A stretch of 64,000 nucleotides of DNA from contig NW_013547015.1 of assembly GCF_000711695.1 (NCBI RefSeq), positions 229,614-293,613 on the forward strand, written 5' to 3'. Made by a program: the position numbers and the translations under genes. Under the pieces are notes generated by a model that saw only the letters and a program-made list of their open reading frames with translations, searched no databases and was not told where the DNA came from. This document shows, piece after piece, positions 23,038 to 37,508 of the stretch (position 1 is its first letter; every line of letters starts with the position of its first letter). This DNA comes from Tilletiaria anomala UBC 951. Lineage: Eukaryota > Basidiomycota > Exobasidiomycetes > Georgefischeriales > Tilletiariaceae.

Positions 23038-23736
23038 AAAGCTTCGGCAAACGATAGATTCGTAGGAGTATGTACTTTCTCTACAGATAGGCATGATGAT
23101 CCATTGGCATATGCAGCAGCGGCATGCGATCTTGCTGGTCTACACTTTCCGGGAAGGGGATATCTCCGCGGAGAGCTGGGGCCCACACCTTGCGCAAATT
23201 TTCGAAAAGCTCTGCTAAAGAGTGTCATGCCAGCCCAGGACGGCAAGATTGATATTAAACGCCGACAGTTCTCGATTCGACCGCAGACGAATGCTGCTCT
23301 CTCCCATAGAACTCGTCACATAATGGCGATGAACTGTTTGCTCGCTAAGCAGCCTTGCAATGTGCCAATCGGGGATGGGAATGAAGAGATACACGATCAT
23401 GGCGCGCGGGTACCAGTCTTGTAGCAGATTTGCAGTGGCTGACGAGCGCACCAAGAAAGTAGTCACTTTTGCGCATGTGGGAGAAGGGTGGACCGTGCGC
23501 GATTGATGCGCTCCTAGTGCTCAACAACGAAGACCCTGTGCGAGTCGAATGAAACACTTGGTCGTGTCAGTAAGGGGAACAGATTTACCCCTTGTTGCTT
23601 GCGCTACAGACCATCTCGGCGGACGTATCGCTTCATCTCCTGGATGTCCCTATTCTATTTCGGATGCCACGGCCGAAACCTGCTGCGAAAACCAATTCTT
23701 CCCTGATTCTGATCTGAGCGTGCGGGGTACGATACG
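23038..23736. other. Intergenic region between aminotransferase and Rho GDI
   Basis: About 700 bases between tandem genes. An open frame at 23104-23424 (106 codons) has no recognised domain. No element is called. Confidence 0.4.
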
Positions 23737-24646
23737 ATGTCGCAAGCTATTAACGACGACGAGCTCAGGCCTACTCGTGAGTGATTAGTGATGGCTTGAT
23801 TGGTCCTCGTAGGCTACAGGGCTTAATCGAACATCGCAACGCGCGGCGCATCCCTCCCCTGAATGGCCTTTGCCAGGAGTTGTAGCTGACTTCACACTGT
23901 CTGTCCTCGCATACTTCCTCTTGGATCTCGGCACGCAGAAACCGAGGGCTTCAAGGTCGGAGAAAAGAAGACGCTTGATGAGTACAACCAGCTCGATGCG
24001 AACGATGAGTCGCTGCAGCGCTGGAAGGCCTTATTAGGCATTGCGCCGAACGCCGCGGCGGCCACGGGGCCAAAGCTGGTCATCCACTCGCTCTCGATGG
24101 AGAGCAGCAGCGCGCCAGGGGGCAAAGTCAGCATCAAGCTGGACGGGTCCCAAGACGAGCTGGAGGCGCTCAAGAAGAACCCGCTGATCGTAAAGGAGGG
24201 CGTCGACTACAATATCGCCATTAGCTTCTCGGTCGGGTCAGATGTGCTCTCAGGGCTCAAGTATCTCCACGTCGTCAAGAGGACCGGGGTCACAGTCGAC
24301 AAGCTGGAGGAGATGATCGGCAGCTACGGGCCACGTCCAGAGTGCGTTCTCTAGAATTTCAGGTGATAGCCGTGCTAGACGCTGAATCTCATCCGATCGA
24401 CTCCCCATGTACAGACCTTACACCAAGCGGTTCATCACGGAAGAAGCACCGAGCGGCATGCTCGCGCGAAGTGGGACCAATGTAGTTCGGACGAGGATCA
24501 TTGATGACGACGGGACGGTCTACACCGACTTTACTTGGAGCTTCAAGGTGAGATTCGTAATGATGCGGTTGGGTTCCGTGGAACGACGCGTCTCGATGTT
24601 GACACCGCCTTTGCCCTCACCACAGCTCGCAAAGGACTGGGCGTAG
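23737..24646 (+). CDS. RDI1: Rho GDP-dissociation inhibitor
   Basis: Rho GDI extracts prenylated Rho GTPases from membranes and holds them in the cytosol in the GDP state. Exons 23737-23776, 23939-24341, 24415-24547 and 24626-24646 give 198 residues, the normal size. A short acidic N-terminus with TLDEYNQLDANDESLQRWK (the helix that blocks switch regions) is followed by the immunoglobulin-like prenyl pocket: LVIHSLSMES, VKEGVDYNIAISFSV, LKYLHVVKRTGV and EMIGSYGPRPEPYTKRF, the last restored by the exon 2-3 junction. The end DFTWSFKLAKDWA matches the usual ending with a hydrophobic, Lys, Trp pattern and is completed by a 21-base last exon. All phases agree. Confidence 0.95.
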
Positions 24647-26116
24647 TGTGCATCCTGCCTTCGTTGACCAACATCCGTGCTTGCAAGCAGCTTCAATGGG
24701 TCTCCAGCCACATTTCCCTCTTTTCCTCCCCACTTACAGATCGTTCACATCCATCAACTCAGCATCGCGCCGGCCGCAGGCTGCCGGCCGCAAGGGCGAG
24801 GCAGTCCGTCGCTTCGGAGGCCCCAGGCAGCATCCGGGGTCCGCGTTCCAGCCAGACATCATGTACCAAAGCATCCTCATCGCCATCAGCCTTGAATTTC
24901 ATTCGGCATATTATACACATCCATTCGTCCAGTTGTGGCAGTTGCAACGTAGCAGTTGCGGCCTTCACACCCTGCGGGCAGAAGTCTGTCAGAAGATGAG
25001 CCTGTTCACTTTTTCTCTGCGGCCGTCAGTCTGTCCGTGCAAGTGCACGTTGCTTCGCGCGCCCGCCTGATCCCGTCGAAACCCTTAAATTCGGTAGGTC
25101 TGGTATTCTATTGACCTGTCTTCGGGGATGGTCTGGGGATTGTGCGTGGTGCGGCATGGCGAGTGGTGCCTTCGGCTTTTGGAGTTTGGTTCATCAGCCC
25201 TGAAACTACCTTACGACGAGACTGCCGGCCAAGAGCTGATCGATCCTCAATTGTTAGTTCCTTGATTGAGCCCTGTCGCCTGTCCCATGTGGCCCGGCTG
25301 GAGCGATGTGGCGCTGGAGCAGTGTGCACTCAATCTTCTCGATCCTGACGCACCATCGCGCATTTTCGGCCGCGACCATTGCAGGGCACTGTGAAGCACT
25401 TGTGCGGCCCACCGGCGCGGGTGCAGCCTTGGCAGTGGCGGCAGCAGCCAGCATCGTGATGAGCGCGGCGAGGCTACAGTACCACACATTGGATTGACCT
25501 GGGTATCGGCCTATGCTACAACATATCGACAACATCGCATCCAACGACGTTTGCATTGCACATTGTATAGCGCAGGTAAGGGGTGTTGGAGGAGGTGCTT
25601 TGGATGCCATACGAGGAAGGCTGGGTGTGGGAACCTAGAATGGCAGAAAAAGCCTGCCGCGTGCGAACGAGAGGCGGAAGTCACCTCAGCTGCCAGGAGA
25701 AAAAACGAAAAGAAAGTGCAGCGCGCAGGAGAAGAGTTGAGTGACTAAAGAAAATCGCAGCAAGAGGGAAAGAGAGAGACTGTGAGATGCCTGAGTGCGT
25801 CATCCAAGACGTCATCCCCACCCGGAACCATCATTTTCACTCTCTCCCTCATACACACCATCCACCTCAACCCCGCCCACTCTCTGTTGGACACATTGAA
25901 ACACGGCGCACAGCGCACTGGCGCACAAGGTCGCCGACGTTGGAGTGGAAAAAGATATTCCCCACCCCCCTTCAGCTTTCGTCATTAGCGTATTGCAGTT
26001 GGGAGAAGAAGTAGGTGGTGGGAACCGGGAACCGCCGACATCCATTCGACGAAAGTGATCTGCTTTCAAGCCTTGACGCGACCTCGCTTCGCTTGGAGCC
26101 AAGCAAAGCATCCAAA
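24647..26116. promoter_or_regulatory. Upstream region of the bZIP gene, no confident gene
   Basis: About 1.47 kb with short open frames only, the longest on the minus strand at 25254-25610 (Cys/Ala rich, 118 codons, no motif). Two direct copies of CGTCATCC start at 25798 and 25810, each containing a CGTCA half-site of the CRE element recognised by ATF/CREB bZIP proteins. Runs rich in C and A follow at about 25820-25900 and probably belong to the leader of the downstream gene. Confidence 0.4.
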
Positions 26117-28698
26117 ATGCCCGCTGGTGAGTCACATGAATGGGATGCGACTCTCAGCATGGCAAGGGGAAGCTGGGCATGACCAAAGTCACTGCAAAGC
26201 CTGGACGGAGCTTTCAGTCCGGCAGAGGGAAAGCATGCATAATGCGTCCACAATCATTCCCGCACCGTGCGAGTCGATTGCTTGTCGAGGGCATCCGTGT
26301 TGGATGGTTGACCTGCCGACACTGTGTATGCTCACTACTCTCTGTGTAATACGTTGAGAGTGTATGCTGTTGTAGAGGTCCGGCCGAACGCTGACATGTA
26401 AATTGATACTTGCGAATTGCGCTCGAACTGCCAGCCGCCACCCATCAGGCACCTGCGCTGAGCCGCCAACGCTCTTCACGCCTGGAGCTTGAGCCGAATC
26501 CATTCGAAGCCTCCTTCAAGTCACCCGAAGGAGACGGCTTGGACGGGGGCGTGGGTAAAAGCGCCGAGACATCAAGTACGTCGCCATCGAAGGGCAAGCG
26601 GGCAGGAGCCCCGTCGACCACACGCACGCGCAGTAGCGCTCGCAATGCTGCTGCTGCCAAGGCGAAGGAGGACACCGGAAACGCAGCAGATGAAGCACCG
26701 AACAATAGCAAAGGGTCTGTTCCTTCGACCCAGGTGAGCGCCGCCGCCGCCAGCATAAACGGCAAGGCGGCTATTGGTGGCAGCACACTTCCCGGCGTCG
26801 CCACTCTCACCTCTCCATCTGGCGACGCAGCAAGCCCGTTCAACTGGATCAACGGTTCACTTCGCACAGGCCCGTTGAGCCCTGCAATGCTCGGAGGCCC
26901 ATCTGCATCTGCACAAGGATTCGACCCGAGCGCCTTCCGCACCGGCTTCACACCGGATCTGTCCAACTACAAAACGGGCTTGACGCCACTCGGTGGTATC
27001 TCATTCCAGCCGCCCAGCCCGAACACGGCCGCGTTCCTGGCGATAGTCAGCAACGGAAGCAATGGGGTGGCGGTCCCGGGCAACGGAGGATCGGCGGCGA
27101 TGACCCCCAACACACTCAATGCGCTCGCTGCGAGCGCACCCGGGCTCGCAGACACCACGGCACCTAGCACCATGGGTCCGCCAGGGACATCTGTCGTGGG
27201 GCAGTTCAACAGCCATGCTCGCGCGGACATTGTCCCTCAGCCATTCGACTATGCCTTCTCACGGAGCATTCATGACAAGCCTACCAGCCGGCTGCGCTCT
27301 TCGACGACGCATGAGGACGATGGGAGTCACAGCGTCAGCCCGGAGATGATCAACAAGTCACTCGGCGCGGAGGCCACGGGCACTCGTGGCGCCATCGGCC
27401 ACCGATCCGATGGCAGTCTCATGAACCCGAACCGTGCCGGCAACGCCCAGGGTAGGTCAGGGCAAGGCGTCCAGGGCCAAGGCCCAGGGGGTCCAGGTGA
27501 ACCTGGCGCCGACCACGGCGCTGCGTCAGGCTTGTTCTTGCTCTCCCAAGCGCAGCAAGAGCTCAGCAAACGCGAAGATGCTGATGCGGCCGCGCATGCC
27601 GCGGCCCAGGCGCTCACAGGAATCCCGCGAAGGCAGGCTCCTCCGCAGCCGCCACAGCACCACCAACAACAGCAGCAGAAGCAGCAGCCGCAACATGCCC
27701 ATATGGGGCATCAGCGGCCACTCCACCCTGCAGCGGTAGCCATGTACACGAACGGCATGGTCGCCCCGGCAGGCACGACGCAGACGAGCAAGGGCGCCGG
27801 CGGCAAAAGCGCGAACAAGCGCAAGAAAGCCAATGATGATGAGGGCGGGAAGCCAGGTGGAAAGAGCGGAAAAGCTGGCGCTGGGGCCGATGCAGCCACC
27901 GTCCCTGCTGGTGGTAAAGGGAGCAAAAAGCTGAAAAGCGACAGCGGCGGAGCGCTGGTAAACAGCAGCGCAGCGAACGCGGCGCATTCCAAGGCGGGAA
28001 GCAGCGAGGCTGCGAGTGATGATGACATGGACGATGGCGACTCGAAGAATGAACAGGATTTGGACGAGGACGAAAAGCGACGGAATTTCCTAGAGAGGAA
28101 CCGGCAGGGTGAGTCTCGACTCGTTGCATGTTACCATGTGTTTCCAGAAACACAGGCTGAATCTGGACTCCCGCATGCTACATTTGCAGCCGCCCTCAAG
28201 TGCCGGCAGAGGAAGAAAGCGTGGCTGCAGTCTCTGCAGGCCAAAGTCGAGTTCCTCACTCAGGACAATGAGAGCCTGCAGAACACGGTCGGTGCGTTGC
28301 GCAACGAGATCGTCTATCTCAAGACGCAGCTCATGCACGCCAATGCGCAGATGCTCTCCGTCGCGTCTGCGACGCAGGCAAACGGGCCCGCGCCGGCTGT
28401 CGCGGACGTCGTAGCGGGGAGGGGCCCGGTGCCGCCCGTAGCAGGAGCAGTATCAGAAGCAGCAGGAGCAGTAGTAGCCACAGGAGCAGGTGGGCACGGA
28501 AGACCGGGCAGGGCGCACCCGTCTGCGAGCGGGGTACCAGGAGCTGGCCCATCTGGCGCCGTGCATGCAGACTCGGCCGGCGGCGGTGGTGCAACAGGCA
28601 CAACCATGCCACCCGGTCTACAAGGCAGCGTCGCGGGGCTACCGCCTGCTAATCCGCCGACATTTGAGCAGAGCACCGTGCAGCGCACCGGGAGCTAG
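26117..28698 (+). CDS. Atf1/CREB-type bZIP transcription factor
   Basis: Proposed exons are 26117-26126 (only 10 bases), 26435-28108 and 28190-28698, giving 730 residues. The tiny first exon gives MPA and joins in phase 1 to AATHQAPAL. The N-terminal region holds NPFEASF near residue 25 and FNWINGSLRTGPLSPAML, the conserved blocks of fungal Aft1/Atf1 stress factors, then FRTGFTPDLSNYKTGLTP. The bZIP lies at about 553-610: RRNFLERNRQ, then AALKCRQRKKAW, and leucines in LQSLQAKVEFLTQDNESLQNTV. The second intron (28109-28189, 81 bases, no stop) interrupts the basic region between RNRQ and AALKCR. A Gln/His tract near residue 410, Lys-rich and acidic stretches, and a Gly/Ala-rich C-terminus are predicted to be disordered. 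By homology it should respond to the stress MAP kinase pathway; several SP/TP sites fit that, but this is inference. Confidence 0.88.
27650..27705 (+). repeat. Gln/His-coding repeat in the bZIP gene
   Basis: A CAG/CAA/CAC-rich tract encodes consecutive Gln with interspersed His near residue 410 of the bZIP factor, typical of low-complexity activation regions. Confidence 0.7.
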
Positions 28699-29554
28699 CC
28701 ACAGCGCAACGAAGCGCCTGTGCCTCACTGTTACCCTCACCCTCCTTCTCGACTACCGCACCGCGCCATTCGCATTGCTTGCTTTACGCGCCTTCCACTT
28801 GTCTTTTATCGCATCTCTCTTTTCCGATCCCCGGTCCCGCCCCACTGTGCACGGTTTGCCTTCGCGTCTCGGCTCGGCTCGACATGGCTCGTTCATGCAT
28901 CAGTGATGCAGCTGGTGATGAAAAGATACGATGGTTGCCCTGCTTTTGCGTCTACGCTTTCTTTTTTGCTGCATGTAGCTTATGTTGTGTAGTAAATACT
29001 CTCGTATGAACATTCATCATTCCCCGCGCGCCCGCATGCGCCCTTGCACAGAACAGCCTCTGCCTGCCAAGAGTCATTTTCACTGTGTGCCTCGGTCTGT
29101 TGCCTGTTCGAAGGACGTATGATTTTGAGGCAGCACGCCATCGTTGCAGTTCGTACTAGAGGAGGATCTTCACACGCGTAGGACCTCTCACGTTATCCAG
29201 CCTCACACGGTGAGCATGGGCTGGCAGCAGAGCACGGAGGTACCATCAGCTGCAGGCAGAATCAATGGAAAGTTGTCAGACTCGCCAGCTTGGATGCTTC
29301 GTGCTGAAGGCGGAGCTGCTGTGAAGCGTGACGAACACGAGGTGGTTGTATGCAACGAAAAGTTTGGTTCAAGCTGTGCCGCGAGGCACTGCGCCAGTCT
29401 TTGTCGAACTTCTCCACCATCCCCATCTTCTCTTTCAGCACACCTTGTCTTGCTTTTCACCATCATCCTCCGGGGTCGGACAGAAAAGAAACGCAGGCGG
29501 CGACGGAAGGCAGCCCGCCCAGCCATTCCAGCAGCGAGCACAGCGTCGGCAACG
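28699..29554. promoter_or_regulatory. Intergenic region with probable 5' leader intron of the Zn2Cys6 gene
   Basis: The reading frame of the downstream gene stays open upstream to about 29144, with an in-frame ATG at 29216. A strong donor (gtgagc) lies at 29210, next to that ATG, and pyrimidine-rich sequence with AG dinucleotides precedes 29555. I therefore read 29210 to about 29530 as a likely leader intron rather than coding sequence, but an N-terminal extension of 113 residues is the alternative. Confidence 0.4.
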
Positions 29555-32500
29555 ATGAACGGGCTCTCGGAGGAGGACATCCACCACGCCTCGCTGCTCG
29601 CTGAATTTCAAGCAAGCAGCGGACCATCCACGCCGTCACATCCGGGCGCCGCAGCCGCAGCTGCAAATTCTAAGGGCATCAACCACCGCCACCACAACAA
29701 AAGCAATGCGGGCGGCGGCGGCAGCAGCAGCAACGTCAATAGCAACACCGCATCGGGCTCGTCGTCTCATACGTCGCATCTACATCCTCACCACCACCAC
29801 CAGCATCACCAACTTCAGCATCAGCAGCATGATGCCGCCGCAGGCAGCGGAAGCGGCTCGCACCATCACGCGCAACCACACGAGCTGGGCTCGCACAATC
29901 ACAATCATCCGCACGCACATGTTGCCCATTCACACATGCCGTACGGCCCTTCGTCTGCCTCGTCTCACCAAGGCCATCCACGCTTTTCATCCGGGCAAGG
30001 GAGCAGCCAGCCGCCGCCCTCGACGGGGTTTTCGCTGGCGCCCGCCGGATTTCATCCGCACATCTTTGACAACACAGGAGGAGGAGGAGCGGTAGCAGGA
30101 CGACCCAATTCCTTCAATAACGGCTACGACCAGTCCTGGTCACATCCACATACCCTTGGTCCAGCGCCGCCGCCGTCCGCCTCAGCGCCAGCAGACGCAG
30201 CCCTTCAAGAGCGATCGAATGCCGGTGCGGGTAAGAAACAAGGGAATGGCGTCGAGACGCCGAACCGTGCAGACAGTGGAAAGACCTCCAGCAAAAAAGG
30301 TGCGAAAGGAAAAGGGAAAGCTGCCGCCGACCTTGCCGAAGTCGAAACAAGCAGAAACTCTGACGTCGACAGCGACGATGCATCTGCGCTTAACAAGCAA
30401 GATTCAATCAGCATTGTGATTGGTCGGCCAAGGATCAGCAATGGAAAGCGTGCCAGTAGCGGCGGCGGTGGCAGTGCAAGTCAGTCGGACCGCAAGCGTC
30501 GCAGGGTGGTTGTAGCCTGCGACACGTGCCGGCGCAAAAAAGTCAAGTGTCAGGGCTTGCCCAACGCGTCCAATGTTTGCGATAACTGCAAAGCGTACGG
30601 CTATAAGTGCACCTTCACCTCCGAGCCGGACCGCTCGCGTGGAAAGTATGAAATCCTAGAGTCGAAAGTTGAGACCTTGCTCAGCGCGCTCCGAACCGTC
30701 GCGCCGCACCTTGCGCAGCAGTTTCAGGACGGAGATCTGAGCATTGCCGCGCCCAGTGGCAGCATTGCCGGCCAGGTCGACAGCACCGACTCGAGCCAGT
30801 GGCCCATGAGCAGCAATGTTGCGCTACCGCCGCCGCCTGCGCCGCCTCATCGCTCTTCGCATTCACATCCGGGCTATGGCGCAAGCAGTAGCAGTAATGG
30901 TGACGATGAAGCCGGCGGCGGCAGCGCTGGGGCAACAGGCACGAGCAGGGAAAGTAGGCACGGATCGCTGGAAGCAGTCGCTGCTGCTGCCGCTGCGATA
31001 CTCTCTTCGGGCTCAAATGGCCATCGCGGCGATGGCGCAGGGGCGGCAAGCGCTGGCGGAGCGGAGCGGGGCTCTCTGGCGCAAGGAGGAGCGTCGTCGT
31101 CAGCTGGCCCTGTTGGTGGGGCGGCCGGTGGTCCAGGCGGGCACTCTGTCGGTCGCAGTCCAGCGACACCTAGTGGGGCTGCAGACGGGCATGGCAGCGA
31201 AGGGCGCAACACGGACCTGTCCATAGCGCGCTTCCTGTCCGACGGTGCAGTCGGCTCGCGACCCGAGATCAAGCGCCGCGACCTGGGGCCACTCCTGCCA
31301 GACGTAGAAGATGGTCGGCCTCGTTATTTCGGACGCAGCAGCACACTCAATTACTTCCACGGCATCGACTCGCGTCCGCCGTCACCCAATCTCGGCAGCA
31401 CCAAGTGGCTGAGCGCCGCACATGCGCACCAGCTGCTGTGGCCGACGCATCATGGTGTCGCCGGCGGAGGGCGCTTTGGCACCAGAACGCCAGGGACTGC
31501 CACGCCCACCGGCGGGCTCAGCGCTATGTACGGCCTCGAGTCGCGCTCGAGGGCTACATCGCCTGATCGTGCCGCCGGGCTGGGCAGCATGAGTGCGAAT
31601 AGGCTGAGGGACTCGCACGACAACACCACGCCGTCTTCGCCGGTGCTTGGCGGGGCTCAACAGCAGCAGCAGCAACATGATCAAAACATCCTGACGCCGT
31701 GCGGAAATAAGTCGTCGCTTAGCCGACATACCAGCGCCCCCGAGCAGGAGTTCAAGACGCTACCTCGGCCGCGGCCGCAGCCGCAGTACCCAGCCAATTC
31801 CAAAGAGTGGGTCGCTTTGCTTCGGCGCAAAAATCTGGATGCAGTTGGCAGAGACGACGTATGCGATAACGAATGGTTCACGCGCTACATGCTGCCGGAA
31901 GGCGATCTGGTGCTGGACCTGTTCGACATCTTTTTTACACGCTTGCATCCCATCATGCCCATCCTACACCGGCCAACGATGGAAGAGGACATTCTGTCCG
32001 GGCGCGCTACCCACGATACCGCCTTCCGCGGCTTGGTCTTTACGGTCCTTGCTATTGCCAGCCGCTTCACCTCCGATACGCGCGTGCGGACGGACGAAGA
32101 CGACGCTTCTACCGCTGGCGACCAGTTCGCCAAGGCGAGCCGGCTCTACCATCAGGTTTATGCGGCCAGCTTGATCAATGTACAGGTCCTCCTCCTCAGC
32201 AGTACTTTCATGCACAGTGAGGTGGGGCCCGGCGTGCCTTGGACCCAGCTGGGTGTGGCGATTCGCGCGCTGCAGGATATTGGCCTGCACCAGGAGCGCG
32301 CCTACGTCGAGTTTAGCGAGTTCGAGCAGGAGCTGCGCCGGCGCGCTTTTTGGGGCGCCTTTATACTCGATGCCTTGTTCGCCGTCAACATGGGCAGGCC
32401 TGTCGCGCTGCGCGTGTCCGATTGTACAGTCCGACTGCCCAAGGACGTCACGGATGACGCTATGACGGATGCCCACGCGCGCTCCATCTCGCTTAAGGAT

Positions 32501-33941
32501 AAGGAGTCTGGGACACAGACAGTCATGTCTGGATGGATCTCGCTCATCAGGCTTGGATTCATAGTGCAGGATGGTGAGTTGTGCCTCCCGCGATTCGATG
32601 GTGGTTATGGCTCTTTTTTCTGATCTGATCTGTCTCACCGTGCCTTGCTTGATTTTTCAGTCGTTTTGGCGTTGTACAGCCCTCGTTGGCGCCAAGAGGT
32701 GACGCAGGAGAAGCACAAGGACTACGTGCAGAATCTGAGCAAGACGAAGCAGCTGCCCGAGTACAAGGACATGGCACTCCTCTCCAAGCGCCTCGACGAG
32801 TGGATCGCCGACACACCGGCTCATTACCGCACACCGCAGAGTCCGTACAAGTGGCAGGCGGGTATCTTGCAGATGGGCACGCACGACATAAGATTGTACA
32901 TTCTCAAGCCATTTCTGTTCGACCCGTACCTGCGCAAGATGCTACACGTGCAGTGTATCGACCACTCCAAGGAGGGGCTCAAGACGATCGTTGATCTCTT
33001 TGAGGATGATCATCTGGCGGACATGGTCTTTGTCATGCAGCAGGGATTCATGTCGACGTGCACTTTCATGGTACGTGTCTTGTCTCCTCTCGTGCGGCCA
33101 AATGGTTCTTGTCTGACTTCCTGTTCTCCGTTCATAGATCACTGTCTGGCACGGCACTGCAGAGCCGGACAAGCTCGCCGAGGATGAGCTACTTATCGAA
33201 GCGACGCTGCGCATCTTTGCTTCCTTCGATGTGCGATTCCTGTGAGTATCAAAGAATGATTTCACGCGATCTTGTTCAGCTGATTGCTATGTTCGTCCCA
33301 TTCGTCGGTCCAGCTCCCAAATCGTCAAAAAGGCGCTTCGCCTGCTGTACAATATTGCTAATCGTGCGCTGCCCAGCATGAGCTCAGACTATGCCGACAA
33401 GACGAAACAAGTACTCGAAAAGCTGAAGGACGTTGCCAGCGGCCTGTCTCCACCGCCTGCTCAAGCCAACGCAAGTTTCGCAGCTTCCACACCCGCATCT
33501 CGCATACCATTCTCGATTGCAAGCCCACTGCCTTCCGCCAACGCCGGTGCTGATGTTGTCGCTGCGACGTGGCGCGAAGGCATGTTGCCCTCCACCTTCC
33601 TCGCCGGCGTGGGCGATCCTGTCGATTCAGCTGGTTCCGCGATGACGTGGGCAGCAACAACGGGACCGGCACCGGTCAATGGCACCGCGCTGTCACCCTC
33701 CGTTTCCACGAGCAAACAGCAGCGGCAATCTGCTGAGGCTTCCACCCCAAACACGGTACGTGAGGGCATAAATGGCATGTCTACCCTCGACACCACGTTG
33801 TCCCCAAGTGGCGATGCGCCCTCTGACATTTGGTCTACCGGCGGCGGCGGCTTCGACGGGAATGAGCAGCCGCGGCTCCGTCAGCTTGAGGACGCTTCGT
33901 GGGGGGACTACTTTGCTACTTTCCTGCAGTCTCTGGGATGA
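29555..33941 (+). CDS. Zn2Cys6 binuclear cluster transcription factor with fungal-specific middle domain
   Basis: Exons 29555-32573, 32661-33070, 33138-33241 and 33314-33941 encode 1,386 residues. The Zn2Cys6 cluster is at about residues 322-352: CDTCRRKKVKC, then CDNCKAYGYKC, preceded by a basic KRRR. It is followed by RGKYEILESKVETLLSALR, a coiled-coil dimerisation segment. The fungal transcription factor domain begins near residue 785 (LFDIFFTRLHPIMPILHRP) and includes FRGLVFTVLAIASRF, AIRALQDIGLHQER and the RRAFWGAFILDALFAVNMGRP motif. The N-terminus has a striking His-rich region (about 70-129), and there are Gly/Ser-rich, Pro-rich and Gln tracts. The intron phases agree. The family is certain; the target genes are unknown. 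It sits directly downstream of the bZIP factor on the same strand. Confidence 0.9.

Positions 33942-37508
<3,567 letters not shown>

Noticed and set aside
31964-32638. 224-codon minus-strand open frame
   Set aside because: It mirrors the conserved fungal transcription factor domain of the Zn2Cys6 gene.
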